Positions 51,425 to 62,264 of a stretch of DNA of 64,000 nucleotides are shown here, one piece after another. Position numbers and translations under genes: made by a program. A model generated the notes under the pieces. That model saw only the letters and a program-made list of their open reading frames with translations. It did no database searches and was not told the DNA's origin. How positions within the stretch are numbered: the first letter of the stretch is position 1; every line of letters starts with the position of its first letter. Source of the stretch: Neodiprion pinetum (Eukaryota; Arthropoda; Insecta; Hymenoptera; Diprionidae); NCBI RefSeq assembly GCF_021155775.2, contig NC_060236.1, positions 30,780,348 through 30,844,347 on the forward strand, given 5' to 3'.

Positions 51425-54400
51425 TGTATATATAGTTAACTCTAGCGGTTTAAATCTGCATTTAACTACCGTCCGGCGCCGCTTGTTAATTCCAGCTCCA
51501 CGCAGTTTGTTATTGTCTTCCCTTGCGCGGGCCACGTCTTCCCATCTATATACACAGTTTACTTTTCATTCGGACGCCATATTGATACGACGATATAATG
51601 CCAGTGCAAAACCGACTGCTTCATCTCCTACGACCTTAACCCTCCTTCCGCATTTTTTCCAACCCGATTATTGCGCAGGCCATTTCATGCCGTACCGGCA
51701 TAACTTTCCTCTTTACTTTCTGTAGAAAGAAACGGAAACAAAAATCTCATCCTCTCTCCCCCTTCGGCATTTCCCCCGGAGAAATAATAAGTTGACTGCC
51801 GCAGAGGTAGTTTACTCCCCTCACCATCCCGCAATGGTTTTCTTTTTTTTCCTACTCTTTTCATGTTTTTCCCCACCACCCGTCGAGCACGCTTGCCGCA
51901 GTGATTTCATCACGGTTTCAACGGCTAACAAATTCTGCCCTTGTATATTCTGTCTTTCCACTGCTTTTGAAAAAGGAGAAAGAGAGGGAGAGAGAGAAAG
52001 AGAGAGAGAGAGAGAATATAAAAAATAACGAAACAAATGTTGATTTTCTTTCATTGCAAGCAGCTAGGTGCCCGCTGTTGGGTAGAATTATCCACGGACG
52101 TAGTTTTTTCCTGCAATAATACAGTCCAGCCTGTCGATGATAAATTTTTGATTAGATCTAAGGCGTCAGTATCGAGTGTCGGAAATATTGTAAATATTAT
52201 TATACTGCCGAGAATATTACGTACACATATATGTATATATATATATACATATAGAAACAGATAAGTGAAATTTATTTGAAGCGTTTATTTCTTCTTCTTT
52301 TTGATCACCTCTGTCCTTGGTGCCTGGTTTTTACTGGGTCATACCGGGTATAGAATATATTGATATAGAATGAACGCGATTTATAGAGAGAAATTGGTAT
52401 AGAGGAAAAAAGATATTATATACGCTATAATGAAAACAGAGATTGAATAGAAATATCTTCAACCTACTTTTCTTGCGTCAATTCGCGATACGCCTTTCAT
52501 TTTATTTATTCTTGGTATCCGCTATTCGTGTTAAACGCGTATTTTTGGAAAAGAAAGAGAAATCAACAATTGCTCGTTTGAAATAACTCACGACGATCGA
52601 GGTTCGAGCAGTGCGCGTGATTTCCGGTATCGATTCGTTTCGCCGTACGCAGCACGCAGGGTATCACGGCCTGTAAATTCCTATTTAATTCATGAAATAG
52701 TACATATCGATGGCAATGGTGTGCAGCAGTGAAATGCGGAATACTGTCCCCAGATTTCGAGTGGTCATTTCGACTTTGCAAACGCAATTCCTCTCCGAAA
52801 TCCGACCTCCCGGTGATGTCATTGTACGAAAATCTTGAAATTTCTAGCGAGAGTTCTTGGGGTCGTTGACTTGATCAAATCAAGTGGAGCTTTGTGGAAT
52901 CGATTCAGGCCGTTTAGTTTCATATTCTACAGGGGGCAGGGAAGCGGGGTTACAAATAGCCATAAATCTTAATAGCTAAAACAAATTTGCTGCCCTGACG
53001 GGTCTCGGGCGAGGAAAGCGCCTGCATGCAGGGAAATTAATATCGTAAACATCCGGCGTTGGTTTTATTTATAACCCAGAGTTTTGCGATGTAATTTTCG
53101 CGTGCCAATAGCTGCCGAATAATAAATTAATGATGGTTAAGCTAGCTTTCGATACATGCACTCTCGTACAGGTAATCGGAGCCGCCAACTCTGCCGCATG
53201 TTGCCATCTCACAATCAGACGATCTTTACGTGCAAAAACATATTACTTTCCTTTCACCAGATACGCGAATGAAAAATGCTATCGTTGTTTGATTTTCATC
53301 CGTAACCTGAAAAGTTATTATGTACCGAAGGTAAACCGTGAAATTTAGTGGATTGAATAACCGTCCGCGCATGCGCGAGCTCTGTTGTTTTCCATGCAGG
53401 ACAGCCACCTTACTCTTCATTGAGGTTACGTAGGTGATGTGAGTTTGTTTAGTTCAATGGTTAAGATTATTTCAAATGGTTGACACAGTGAAAGCTGGAC
53501 AAGCTTTTACGGCTAACTGACTGATGACTGCTCGAGTCATCGGAACGTCATATTGGTCATATTTATAGTTCACCCCTTAATGGGGGAGAGTTTTAAGTTT
53601 GATGCCTCGCTTCGATTAGGTTGGCTCTCCTGCCTTGCATATGAAAATATTGCCGTGGTACGATTCCGTCAACCAATAGAGTTCGATTATCTTTCGCATG
53701 CGCAGATCGTCACTCAGTCCGCTAAGTCTGTTTCCTTTCGGTACAGCCGAATTTATGCCCTCGACATCTAATACTTACACGGCTAAAAATTATTCTTAAA
53801 ATAAACCCTTACCTGCCTGATACGTGGCTGCTGAAGCTCTGTAGTGCGCCTCTCGCTATATGTCGCTGTATATACTCGCCGCGCTCTTTACTTGACTTCG
53901 TCGTTTTCCTGCACCCTTTTCCTACCCCGGGTGAAACCCTCGAGCCACATGGGCGTCGTGCTCTTTGTCGGGCTCCACGAGCCGAGAGGTTAGTGCAGCT
54001 ACTGTATAAAGGTGTTGTATATACGATGTTGTCGGAGAACCGGACTCCCTTAGGCGCTGCGCAAAATAACGAGGCAACAGTTATGGCCCCTGGCTCACTG
54101 ACGCTCATGTACGCAAACACGAACGCCGAACGCGCACAACGGTTTTAAAGCGACGACTGTAATCGTTCCGAACTTTTCAAACATCCTTGGAAACACCCTC
54201 ATCAGCAGCCTCAGCTACGATTACCTCGCTTCACTCTCTCCCGGCTCTTTAACTGGTGGAAATTTAATTGTGAAAGATGATTTATGTGAGTAAAGGCGCA
54301 GCTGTTTCCCGATTGGTCAATTCCCGTCTAAGTTCTTGCTGCTGAAAATCTAGTGCCAAGTTTTTACGAGGTATATATATGTATCGTATACATCATTCGG

Positions 54401-57400
54401 AAGTTGAACTGTTTTAGTTTCAAATTAGACACTGCGGCCTCATGATTTAGGGAGGTTGGCGAGGAATGCTCGCACTCGGATGTTGTCTTGAGAGGGAAAT
54501 CCCGCCTTCGGACTGAGAACCCAACTTTCGTCTAGGCGGTTATGCCTACTATTTGTAGAGGAAAGTTGGGTTTCCCCCATTCAAGATGATCCCTGCATAT
54601 TTGTGCCTCTGTTGTACAAGTTGCTGGCTTGTTCCGACAACTCGCGGTAGTCTAGCCTCAGGTGTATCCTTAGGTGTTCTTGTATAGTAGGTTCTTGACC
54701 GACCTGGAGACTTGAAGAAATCCTCGTCTACACGCCCCAGCCAAGAGGGTGCTCTCTTATTCTTGCGTTGACAGTTGGGGCCGGAAGCGACACCGCTGCA
54801 CGTATTCGACGAGGATATACGTATGAGACCCGGACTGTAAATAACCCATGATGTGTATTTCGAGGGAAATTGAATCGATACGACTCCGTCGAAGTGACTC
54901 GTTGAAGCGGGAAAAAGGCTTGAACCTGAATTTACGCTCGAATTTTTTTTTCTTAACATATCCACACACACACGCACTCACATATCAATCGGTTTCCGGT
55001 CACGCCGAGGAGTTATTATAATATCATGTATACACATACCGAAAAGGCATGTTAACCTCTTCGCTTTTCGACACTTTCGGTTGTGTAGACTGGAGATAAC
55101 GAAGATATATCGTCGTTCGGTATTAGTCAAAGGGGGTTAATAACCAAGTCTGAAGTTCTGTTTACCGTAGGTAAGCAGGCGGGTACTTGTGTAGCCACGG
55201 AGTCGCGAAATGCGAAGTGTAAACTTCCGTGGGATGGATATAATCCCCGCACTACCTGTTCTTAAAAGGATCTTTCGCCAGAACACATCGCTTCATTCTG
55301 AGCTCACGTCACCTCACAGCCGTCTATCATTTGCCCTTCCAGAAAGCTAGATTGGCCAGGATTCGCATCGCCAAAGCCTCCAGCGGAGCGGCATTTGTCA
55401 GCAAGAAGAAAGCCGCTGAGGCTCGTCTCGCCGCCCAGGAAAGCGGACTCGATCTTGAAGACAACTACAGGGAGGAGGACATCTTCGAACTACAGCATCA
55501 TCATCTGTTACGCTGCCTGGAAAAAACTACGGTAAAATTTCTCTCACTTTATGCTTATATTTATCGTTTATATTGATATACCATACAATATCACTGTATG
55601 TATACTATGGTTATTATTGTGTTTACCGTTGTTATGGTCGTTGTTTTAAACCAGCTTGTCAATGTCGTTTTAACTTTCCAATTCGTTTTCTTTACTTTCA
55701 ATATTCCTTCTCTACCTCTTTCCTTCCTTCTTGAAACGTTTATTATATGTTTCTCGCGGAATTTTACAGTGTCGATGTACAAAACAATCGCTTCAATTCT
55801 TCATTATAATTACTTCCCATTCTATCTAATCGCAGAATTCAACGCCATTATGGTGCAGTTGCAGTCTTCAACGGGCCAAAAATGGAGCGAAATTGGCTTT
55901 ACACAGACCAGATTTTAATGGTCAATTTTTAATAGTGTAATAAATGTCACTGTTCGTTGTGCTCTCTCCAATTCTCCCTCGTTTTCTCGTTACGGGTAAA
56001 CAGAGAAAGTCGAGCTAGTGTGCGAGAGAGGGAGAGAGAGAGAAACGATGGAGAACGGATTTTCTGGATCAAAATGTCGTAATTTTCCTGTCTCAAGGGA
56101 ATTCAGCGGGTATCGCGTCCACTGCAGTATTTTCGAAATAGCCACACCTAGGGATTACAGTGGGTCATGCCCATACTTTTGCCATCATGTACATAGATGC
56201 CTTTGTTCATTGGACGACATGAAACAAAATCATTCCCCCCGGTCAGGTCACCTCAATACGTCTGTGCGCGAGCGAAAAACGTCGCATGGTTGAATTGTAA
56301 ACTTGACACTTCACATCTTTCAAGCCACCACATAAATATTAGTGTCTTCTTATTCAATGGAGGCTAATCCTCTGATGGCCATAGGGGTAACAAAAGACAG
56401 TTTTTTTCATAGAATGTATGACGGTTCGTTTAATTGTTCATAATTCACTTGACAAGTTATAGAAAACACTTTATCCATAAGTTCATGCGTAGCAGATTTT
56501 CTGCAACTTTCTGCCTTGGCCTCCATGCCTATTTACTGTACATTGTATGCGTATCGGAATAACAAAGATGCTGCTTAACTTTTCGCTTTCTCGGAAGTTT
56601 AACGCAGCTGGCTCATCGCACAGCCACGGGGCGGAAAGTTGTACGCAGTCTACTGTGTTAGTGCTTTTCGCGAATTTTGTACCTACGTATGTACGAGTAT
56701 GTACATACGCTCAACGACGCGCAATGTGAACAAGACTAGAGTCGGGGGGGATCAACCTTGTCGATGAAACCTTATTATTGTTATTCCTAGCTTGTCATAA
56801 AATATGTTGTGACTCACCAGAAAATTATTATCCCAATATAATACTCAGGCGATAATGAATTCTTAGTTGTATATAGTGTTTCATAATGTTTTGTTAAAAA
56901 TTTTCATTCGTATCATATACATCCTATATTAAAATGAATATTTATACTCTGTGCTGATAAATTACCACTATCTAAGAGACCCTCGAGTAAGAGTCCGGCA
57001 AGTGCGATATAAATTTCGCGTCGAGCTGGAACCCAATTTTACATTTCAAATGCCCTGTCGCGAAACTCGATACGGGCCTTCCGGTTTGACACAAAATAGA
57101 AGATGGTGGAGCACCAAAAACCAACACCGTACTGTCTCGACTCCAACTGGAGGATCTCTGGCTCTGGTATTTGGTAACGAGTATACTCCCTTAGAGTTCC
57201 TTCAATAAGAGTCGTGCCACCGCATAGCCAGTTTTCAATGGCTGTCCGGATTCGACAACTAGTCGCGGACTTCGATGGCGGAAAAATCAAAACTAGCTTA
57301 GACGTACCTTAACCTGCAATTTATTGGTCCTTTGCACCGCAGACTTTCCCAAAGATTACAGATTATCCGAAAATGCAGTGAGTTCCTGTATCTGCGGAAC

Positions 57401-58729
57401 GACGCGTGCGCATTATTCAAGCAGCCAGAGTTATACAGTCATTTTTTTCGACAACTTTGAATGTCATTTGTTTTGACAACGTTTGCTGAACTTGAAGTGA
57501 GTTTTAACTCGGGTTGTTTGAATAAAGCGCATGCATCGTTTCGCAGGTAAAGAACCTCACTGTACATCACACGATGTTTCTTAATAGATGTTCCTGGTTC
57601 AGGATAGAAATACCAAGAACAATGTAACTCATCCGTTATTACAAACTGAAGTGACCTTAATTTCACCAGGCATACATTACGTGAAGACTTAATCTCAGGT
57701 TGATGAATTCATTTGTAACTACTGTACCATAACAGTTTTAGAAAACTGAATAACCAAGTGCGCATGCTTCAAGCTTTTCGTCCGTCAAGTCAGGCTAGCC
57801 AACTCTATCTGATTGCGCAACAGTTTCGATGCTACCTTGACTCGAATGCAGATCCGTCGCATTTTTGCCATCTTAAATGCTTAACGCAACATAACCTCGA
57901 AATGTTTGAGAAATTTTCTAGCCAGCATCTCTCCGGGACTGACAATGAGTTGGTCAACCTGCAACAAGCGGACGGAAAATAAGGCGCGATTTGGTTAAAT
58001 CTACCGATTCAGTAGTCACATGGTTTGGCGCATGCGCATTCGGATGTTCAGTTTCCTGAGATTATCACGGTACAGCCTTGATGTTCGTCAATCAATTACG
58101 TACAGAGACAGAAAAAACCTCCTACCATTTAACGATTCGTCGCGTTTTATTTTACAAACGCATCGTTCGTTCTGTAACCGTGATTCAAAGAGCGCAGCCA
58201 AGGCTCGGACATCAATGGCGGCGTGTTGGCACGACTCTAATCGAAGGTACTCTAGCAACGACTATCCTATACCCAACGCGCGTTTCAGGATCGCGAGTTC
58301 GTGGAGATGGAGGTGCCATTCAACGGAGCCCCGAAGAGGCCCGGATCTCCGTCCCCGCTGACGTCGCCAGCTCACAGTACGGCGTCACGTGGAGGGCTGC
58401 TGCGTTCCTGCTGCGGCAGGTGTTACCCTCAGCGATATCAGGTACGCGGTCAGCAGCACATTCTCGCGTCAACCACCTCGATCAGCGACCTTCAATCAGC
58501 TCCCGCCCCGTCATCGTCATCGCCCTCGCACAATTCCCCGCATTTCACCCAATTACCGACCGCCAATCACCCACCGTCCCATCTCCTAGACTCCGCTAAC
58601 TCCGTAAGCTCAGAAGCCATCGCCGTCGCTACGACGACAACCTTACCGAGCGTCGCTTTTTACGATCCTCGACGTCCCCAGACAATCGGTGGTGCCCCGT
58701 GCAGTTCTTACAACGAGACACCCGTCTGA
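31687..58729 (+). CDS. Shal: Shal (Kv4) voltage-gated A-type potassium channel
   Basis: Coding exons: 31687-32801, 49744-49906, 55343-55531, 58289-58729; frame continuous, 635 aa. The start MASVAAWLPFARAAAIGW is the conserved Kv4 N-terminal inactivation and KChIP-binding segment. The T1 domain (about 40-145) has the zinc motif HX5CX20CC (H105, C111, C132, C133). Approximate segments: S1 184-205, S2 226-247, S3 259-278, S4 288-310 ([20 protein letters not shown], repeating basic residues), S5 323-345, pore TMTTLGYGD split between exons 1 and 2, S6 with the PVPV hinge. Exon 3 carries the dendritic-targeting dileucine region HHHLLRCLEKTT. Exon 4 starts DREFVEMEVPFNG, keeps RPGSPSPLTSPAHST and CCGRCYPQRYQ, then adds a Ser/Pro-rich tail of about 97 aa. 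The channel is tetrameric in the plasma membrane of neurons and gives somatodendritic A-current. The last 97 residues are the least certain part. Confidence 0.95.
35229..35281. repeat. (TATG)n microsatellite
   Basis: TATG tetranucleotide run in Shal intron 1. Confidence 0.8.
38441..38476. repeat. (TTC)n triplet repeat
   Basis: CTTCTTCTTCTTCTTC run with flanking pyrimidine-rich sequence, Shal intron 1. Confidence 0.8.
41732..42202. mobile_element. hAT-like MITE
   Basis: Ends are TAGTGTCGCCAAC on the left and the inverse of CCAGTGTCACCAAC on the right, resembling the CAGTG termini of hAT elements. Related octamers CCGCGCTA (left) and TCGCGCTA (right, a few bases outside) could be an imperfect 8-bp target duplication. 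The interior is rich in CCCCTAAA words near both ends. About 470 bp, no ORF. Confidence 0.6.
45717..46090 (+). mobile_element. MITE family A, copy 1
   Basis: The ends are diverged inverted repeats containing a GCGCATG/GCGCGTGC core and a TGCAGGCTGGCCAAC-like block (inverse at 45809-45831). The left half, from CTGAGTGACGA through GAGCCAACTT, closely matches the inverse of 53610-53722. The right half matches the inverse of 53362-53450 (TACATAACCTCCAT against TACGTAACCTCAAT). No ORF. Confidence 0.65.
47191..47821. mobile_element. MITE with long terminal inverted repeats
   Basis: The first 110 or so bases (GTAAATTATGGTGTTTCAGA, then GGTTTTCCACCGTGGCA, then AAGATGAGC) are matched by the inverse of the last 110 (GTAAATTAGGGTGTTTCGGA, TTTTCCACCGTGGCA, AAGATGAGC), at roughly four bases in five by eye. 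Weaker complementarity continues inward, so the whole 630-bp unit could fold as one hairpin. No ORF. Confidence 0.8.
50973..51264. mobile_element. MITE with about 90-bp terminal inverted repeats
   Basis: The left end CTAACGGCCGAATG, then GCGCATGCGCTA, then GTTTGCCAGGGCGACCAACC is repeated inverted at the right end (CTAACGGCCGAATG, GCGCATGCGCTA, GTTTGTCAGGGCAACCAATC). A nested inner pair GTAACCTAAAAA/TTTTTAGGTTAC extends the palindrome toward the centre. 292 bp, no ORF; target duplication unclear. Confidence 0.85.
51370..51432. repeat. (TA)n dinucleotide tract
   Basis: ATATATAT run in Shal intron 2, immediately downstream of the 50973-51264 element. Confidence 0.85.
51977..52016. repeat. (GA)n tract
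   Basis: GAGAGAGAGAAAGAGAGAGA in Shal intron 2. Confidence 0.85.
53362..53722 (-). mobile_element. MITE family A, copy 2
   Basis: This is a diverged, inverted relative of 45717-46090. Its right end, read on minus, gives CTGAGTGACGATCTGCGCATG and then CTCTATTGG and GGCAGGAGAGCCAACCTA, in the same order as copy 1. The left end holds GCGCATGCGC and TGCAGGACAGCCACCTTA. Its own two ends are inverted repeats of each other. No ORF. Confidence 0.65.
55836..55940 (+). CDS. Shal: Possible alternative terminal exon of Shal
   Basis: A CGCAG acceptor preceded by a moderately pyrimidine-rich tract opens a 34-codon frame that continues exon 3 (phase 0) as NSTPLWCSCSLQRAKNG and ends at TAA 55938-55940. That stop overlaps an AATAAA signal (55939-55944), followed by GT/T-rich sequence (TGTTCGTTGTGC) typical of a cleavage region. 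Using it would give a 523-aa channel ending soon after the dileucine motif. The peptide has no recognised similarity; the gene-structure logic alone supports it. Confidence 0.25.
   Translation, partial: NSTPLWCSCSLQRAKNGAKLALHRPDFNGQFLIV
57184..57262 (-). repeat. Dispersed repeat, copy 1 (inverted partner at 58195-58262)
   Basis: Read on minus, this contains GGCACGACTCTTATTGAAGG and AACTCTA, preceded by CCATTGAAAACTGG. It matches 58195-58262 in opposite orientation, about 1 kb apart. Confidence 0.55.
57376..57562. mobile_element. Short MITE (CAGTGAG termini)
   Basis: Left CAGTGAGTTCCTGTATCTGC and the inverse of the right end (CAGTGAGGTTCTTTACCTGC) match. The match continues inward through CGAAACGA(C/T)GC and TATTCAA(G/A)CA(G/A)CC. 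187 bp. The CAGTG terminus is hAT-like; no clear 8-bp duplication. Confidence 0.65.
57751..57997. mobile_element. Degenerate MITE-like inverted repeat
   Basis: The left end TAACCAAGTGCGC, then TTTTCGTCCG and GGCTAGCCAACTC, resembles the inverse of the right end (TAACCAAATCGCGC, TTTTCCGTCCG, GGTTGACCAACTC). The CCAAC block is shared in style with the other intronic elements. About 247 bp. Confidence 0.5.
58195..58262 (+). repeat. Dispersed repeat, copy 2
   Basis: Contains CATCAATGGC and then GGCACGACTCTAATCGAAGG and TACTCTAG; partner of 57184-57262. It ends 26 bp before the Shal exon 4 splice junction. Confidence 0.55.
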
Positions 58730-58752
58730 ATCTTTTTTTTTTCTTTTTCAAA

Positions 58753-58806
58753 TTCACTCAATCACTCACTCACTCATTCACTCACTCACTCACTCAATCA
58801 TTCATT
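58753..58806. repeat. (TCAC/TCAT)n tetranucleotide repeat
   Basis: About a dozen TCAC or TCAT units starting 24 bp after the Shal stop codon. Confidence 0.85.
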
Positions 58807-59068
58807 CGTATTTTAGAGGTTTTTTTGTTATTTTTTTATCTATCGAAACCACCTTGTTGAAAACGAAAATCTTTTTCTTTTACGTCACTATTATCATACC
58901 TTCAATATAACGAATCGACGCTGATCAATAATATCGTTACTCACAGAAAGAGGGAGAGAAAAAAAAAAAAAAACTCGTATCTTGTGTTTGTTTTTCTATC
59001 TTCTGCTGTGTTTCAACGTGGCTTGACGCCGAGCGTCGCCTTGGAAGTATGCAGTCTATGCCCTAGAG

Positions 59069-59109
59069 ATGATAGATAGGTAAATAGATAGATAGATAGA
59101 TAGATAGAT
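59069..59109. repeat. (GATA)n microsatellite
   Basis: GATAGATAG run, with one AATA interruption. Confidence 0.85.
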
Positions 59110-62100
59110 TGGCTCGTACTTTGCACGTCTGTATGAGACTGGTAATTTAATAACAATAATGATATACATATGATATAATACATAACATAGATAGTGTAGT
59201 ATCGTATAACAAACAGTATCCCAATTATTGACACGGTTATTGTTACTGTGTAAGTAATAATCGTTCTGATCGTTATTGCATATCACGAGGCGAGAATGTT
59301 GACAGCGATTCGTGACGAGAAGCGAAAAATTCGAGTGGCGTATTAGCTGTCCAGAACTATACAAACGTTATATTTTATCCGCATTTGTTTACGCCATCCG
59401 GGAGACAGACGTGTATACAAATGTGTTTTCCGCAATCAGAACCAACGATTTTTCATCCAAATGACCCAGAATTTAACTGGCACATTACACGGTTCCACCG
59501 CGGATGCAAACAAATGGTTCACCAAGAGAATAATCTCAATTCCTGATCGGATTTAATTCTAGACTCGCTAATTAACACAGTTCCAAAAATTTCGACAGGC
59601 AGTTGTTTCGGCTTTCGTTCACTTCGCAAGCCTGCTATATACCATAGACGCAGAGCATGGGACTGCGGATTTCCTGTAATGTCTGTGGTAACACCAAAAG
59701 TGAGAGAGAAGGAAACACGCCCAATGTCTGTCTCTTTCTAAGCATTTGACATTGGTCGTTGGTCGATGGCATACGACGATAATTATTTAAGAATCGATGC
59801 AATATATTTCGCCAGAATTTATGAGGCTTAAAAAAAGAGTTTATAACTGCGAGGAGATGAAAAACCTCCGAAGATCGTTTCATAAACAAATCAAATGTCA
59901 CAACGTGATGTTAATTTCTTGTGTTCAAACATGCCCACATTAATAGTTAATTGATACAATGAATAAAGGAAAGAAACTGTTGTTTGATGAGATAAATTTA
60001 AAAAGGAAAAATATTTTCTCCGTACTCAACACGCAATGTCTTATTTCTATCAATTTTGGAAAGAATAATCTCACATCAGGGTTACGTTTCTGGTTAGAAA
60101 GAAACAGATATTGGCCGCGCGCGTTTCCGTCTCTTTTTCCGAATACGCAGTCCTCGCTCTACATATAATAAAACAAATATTTCTCGTTTAAAAATCATGC
60201 TTTGAGATCGACTTTACGCGTGTGTTAAGGGTAACTATTCCATTATCAGTATACATATAACTTTGCAGAAGAGTATAATTTACGAGAATGGATGAAATTT
60301 GTGTTTTCATCTTGAAAAAATAAATTTTTCTATTGCGTATAATGTGTAACTCGTATACATTACACGGCACACATATCTGATCCATAGTGTATAGGAGCAT
60401 CAAATTATCCATCATTAGATACATAAATTAAAATCTGCTAGGTATTCAACAAATTATCATATATAAGTATATTTAATATTTCATCTTTGGTACTGTGAAT
60501 TTTTCAATTCTACATGTTATAGGTATATTATTATAATATATACATATATATAAATGTGTGCGATTTTATCACGCCCAAGACTTCGTGCCAAAATTGCAGG
60601 AATATAAAGACTTTCAACGGTATTCTAAACCACGGGCCTTTCTTCACAACGGCTTCACATAATTATTGAAAATATTATTTAATGTTGTAAGAATATATAT
60701 ATATACGAGTATAATGCAAATGTCACGAGTCAAGCGTCATATCAATATGCAGCATACACAGGTAAAAAATAGAGAAATATAAAATATGAGAAGAAAGATC
60801 GGTACGAGGAATCAAAAACATATATATAAAATTTAAACAATAATCTTGATCAGGATATTAACGATAGTCATTCAACATATTCGGTAATATTATATTACTA
60901 TAGTTAATATGAAAATATATAGATACCAGTAATAAAAATAACAATTTCACTGCATGCGCGCACACTTAACATGATTCTTATTAAGTGACCGGTTAAGTTT
61001 GTGAAAATTGATCGTATATTCTCAGTTACGACAGAGAAAGATATATCACTACATATATACATATATAATGGCTAATTAGTTTAATATAATTAGTAGCATG
61101 CGGGAGTTCATAGGTAGGTATGTAATATGTATACATATATGACGGGGTTAGTGCAAAAATGGTATAAGTGCATGTTTGCTCAATCTGAAATATTGACGTT
61201 AAAAATTATAAATCCTTTCGAAATTCCCAGCTAGGGTGGTATGACGCTTTTATATATCGGAATGTCTAGAAAAATAGTATATTATTTTGTAACCCAAATT
61301 CTCTTTATTACAATAATTGACCTATACTGACAATACCTTGCATTTTATACCCCTTTTCACAAATATTTCTTGCCATTTCAGTGTCACAATTCATTAAGAA
61401 TATAATAATCGAGAATTGTAAACTCGGTCCGGTTTACGGAACGACGCTTCGAATGCACTTGTACCGTTTTTACACCAAGCGATCTGAACTTTTTAGTTAC
61501 AAGCTACAATGATGCGCAAATGAATGACGCAGTCGAACTTCAACTGACGTAAACGATTTTTTCTCTAAAACAGAGCGGTTTTAAGTGTACGAAACCATGC
61601 TTAGCTCGGATTATTCAAACTTGTCTTTTACACACCCTTTTCGCACTAACCTCCATATACGTATATATATTATATGTATTACAATCTATGCATACAGAAA
61701 ATATGACATATGTATAAATACTGCAGTGTCGCAGTGTGATACATGTATGTATATATAAAGAAAGAATCGAGGAAACGAAAGAAGAAGAGAAAAGTGGATA
61801 AGAAATTTTTGGACCAAGAGATCAGATTCGACCGTGATGAATAAAAGAAAGAAAAAAAAAACGCTATATACATATATAATACGTATTAACATAGTATATT
61901 ACATATTAGTAATCGCACGTTAAGAGACGTCTTCCATTTGCGTTCTAGGCTTTCAATTGTTTTACCCCTTGACCCTCGGAGACCCCGCCCCACCCCCCCT
62001 TATCACAATTTCTCAAGAAAAGGAAAAAAAAAAAAAGTAAATAATAATCCCTCGTCTTCCATGTGGGGTGGTGGTGATTCCTTGTTGTTTTTTTTCAATT

Positions 62101-62224
62101 TTTCATCTTCTTCTTCTCTTTTATAAATTTTTCTTTCACATATCAATATATTTGTTTTCATCTCGTCGCTGCATGAAAATATCGTTTTGAATACCTCTTG
62201 TCGAGTTGAAACTGCACGTGGCTT

Positions 62225-62264
62225 CGCCCCCCCCTCTCCTCCCGCCCCCCCCCCCCCCCCCCCG
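62225..62264. repeat. Poly-C tract
   Basis: Nearly uninterrupted C run with short T/G breaks. Confidence 0.85.

Larger units (their letters stand above)
49907..55342 (+). other. Shal intron 2 (5.4 kb)
   Basis: The donor is GTAAGC and the acceptor CCCTTCCAG. It contains the inverted-repeat elements at 50973-51264 and 53362-53722, an AT dinucleotide tract, a GA tract, and no recognisable gene. Confidence 0.7.
55532..58288 (+). other. Shal intron 3 (2.8 kb)
   Basis: The donor is GTAAAA and the acceptor CGTTTCAG. It contains a possible short terminal exon (55836-55940), two small MITE-like elements (57376-57562, 57751-57997), and an inverted repeat pair (57184-57262 with 58195-58262) that ends 26 bp before the last exon. 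Confidence 0.7.

Noticed and set aside
51222..51725. 167-codon frame in Shal intron 2
   Set aside because: It runs through the MITE right arm and an ATATAT tract (IYIYIYIYIYIY); low-complexity translation.
56340..56530. Possible inverted repeat ATGGAGGC near 56356 and its inverse near 56521
   Set aside because: Only about 8-9 bases match and there is no extended complementarity or boundary signature.
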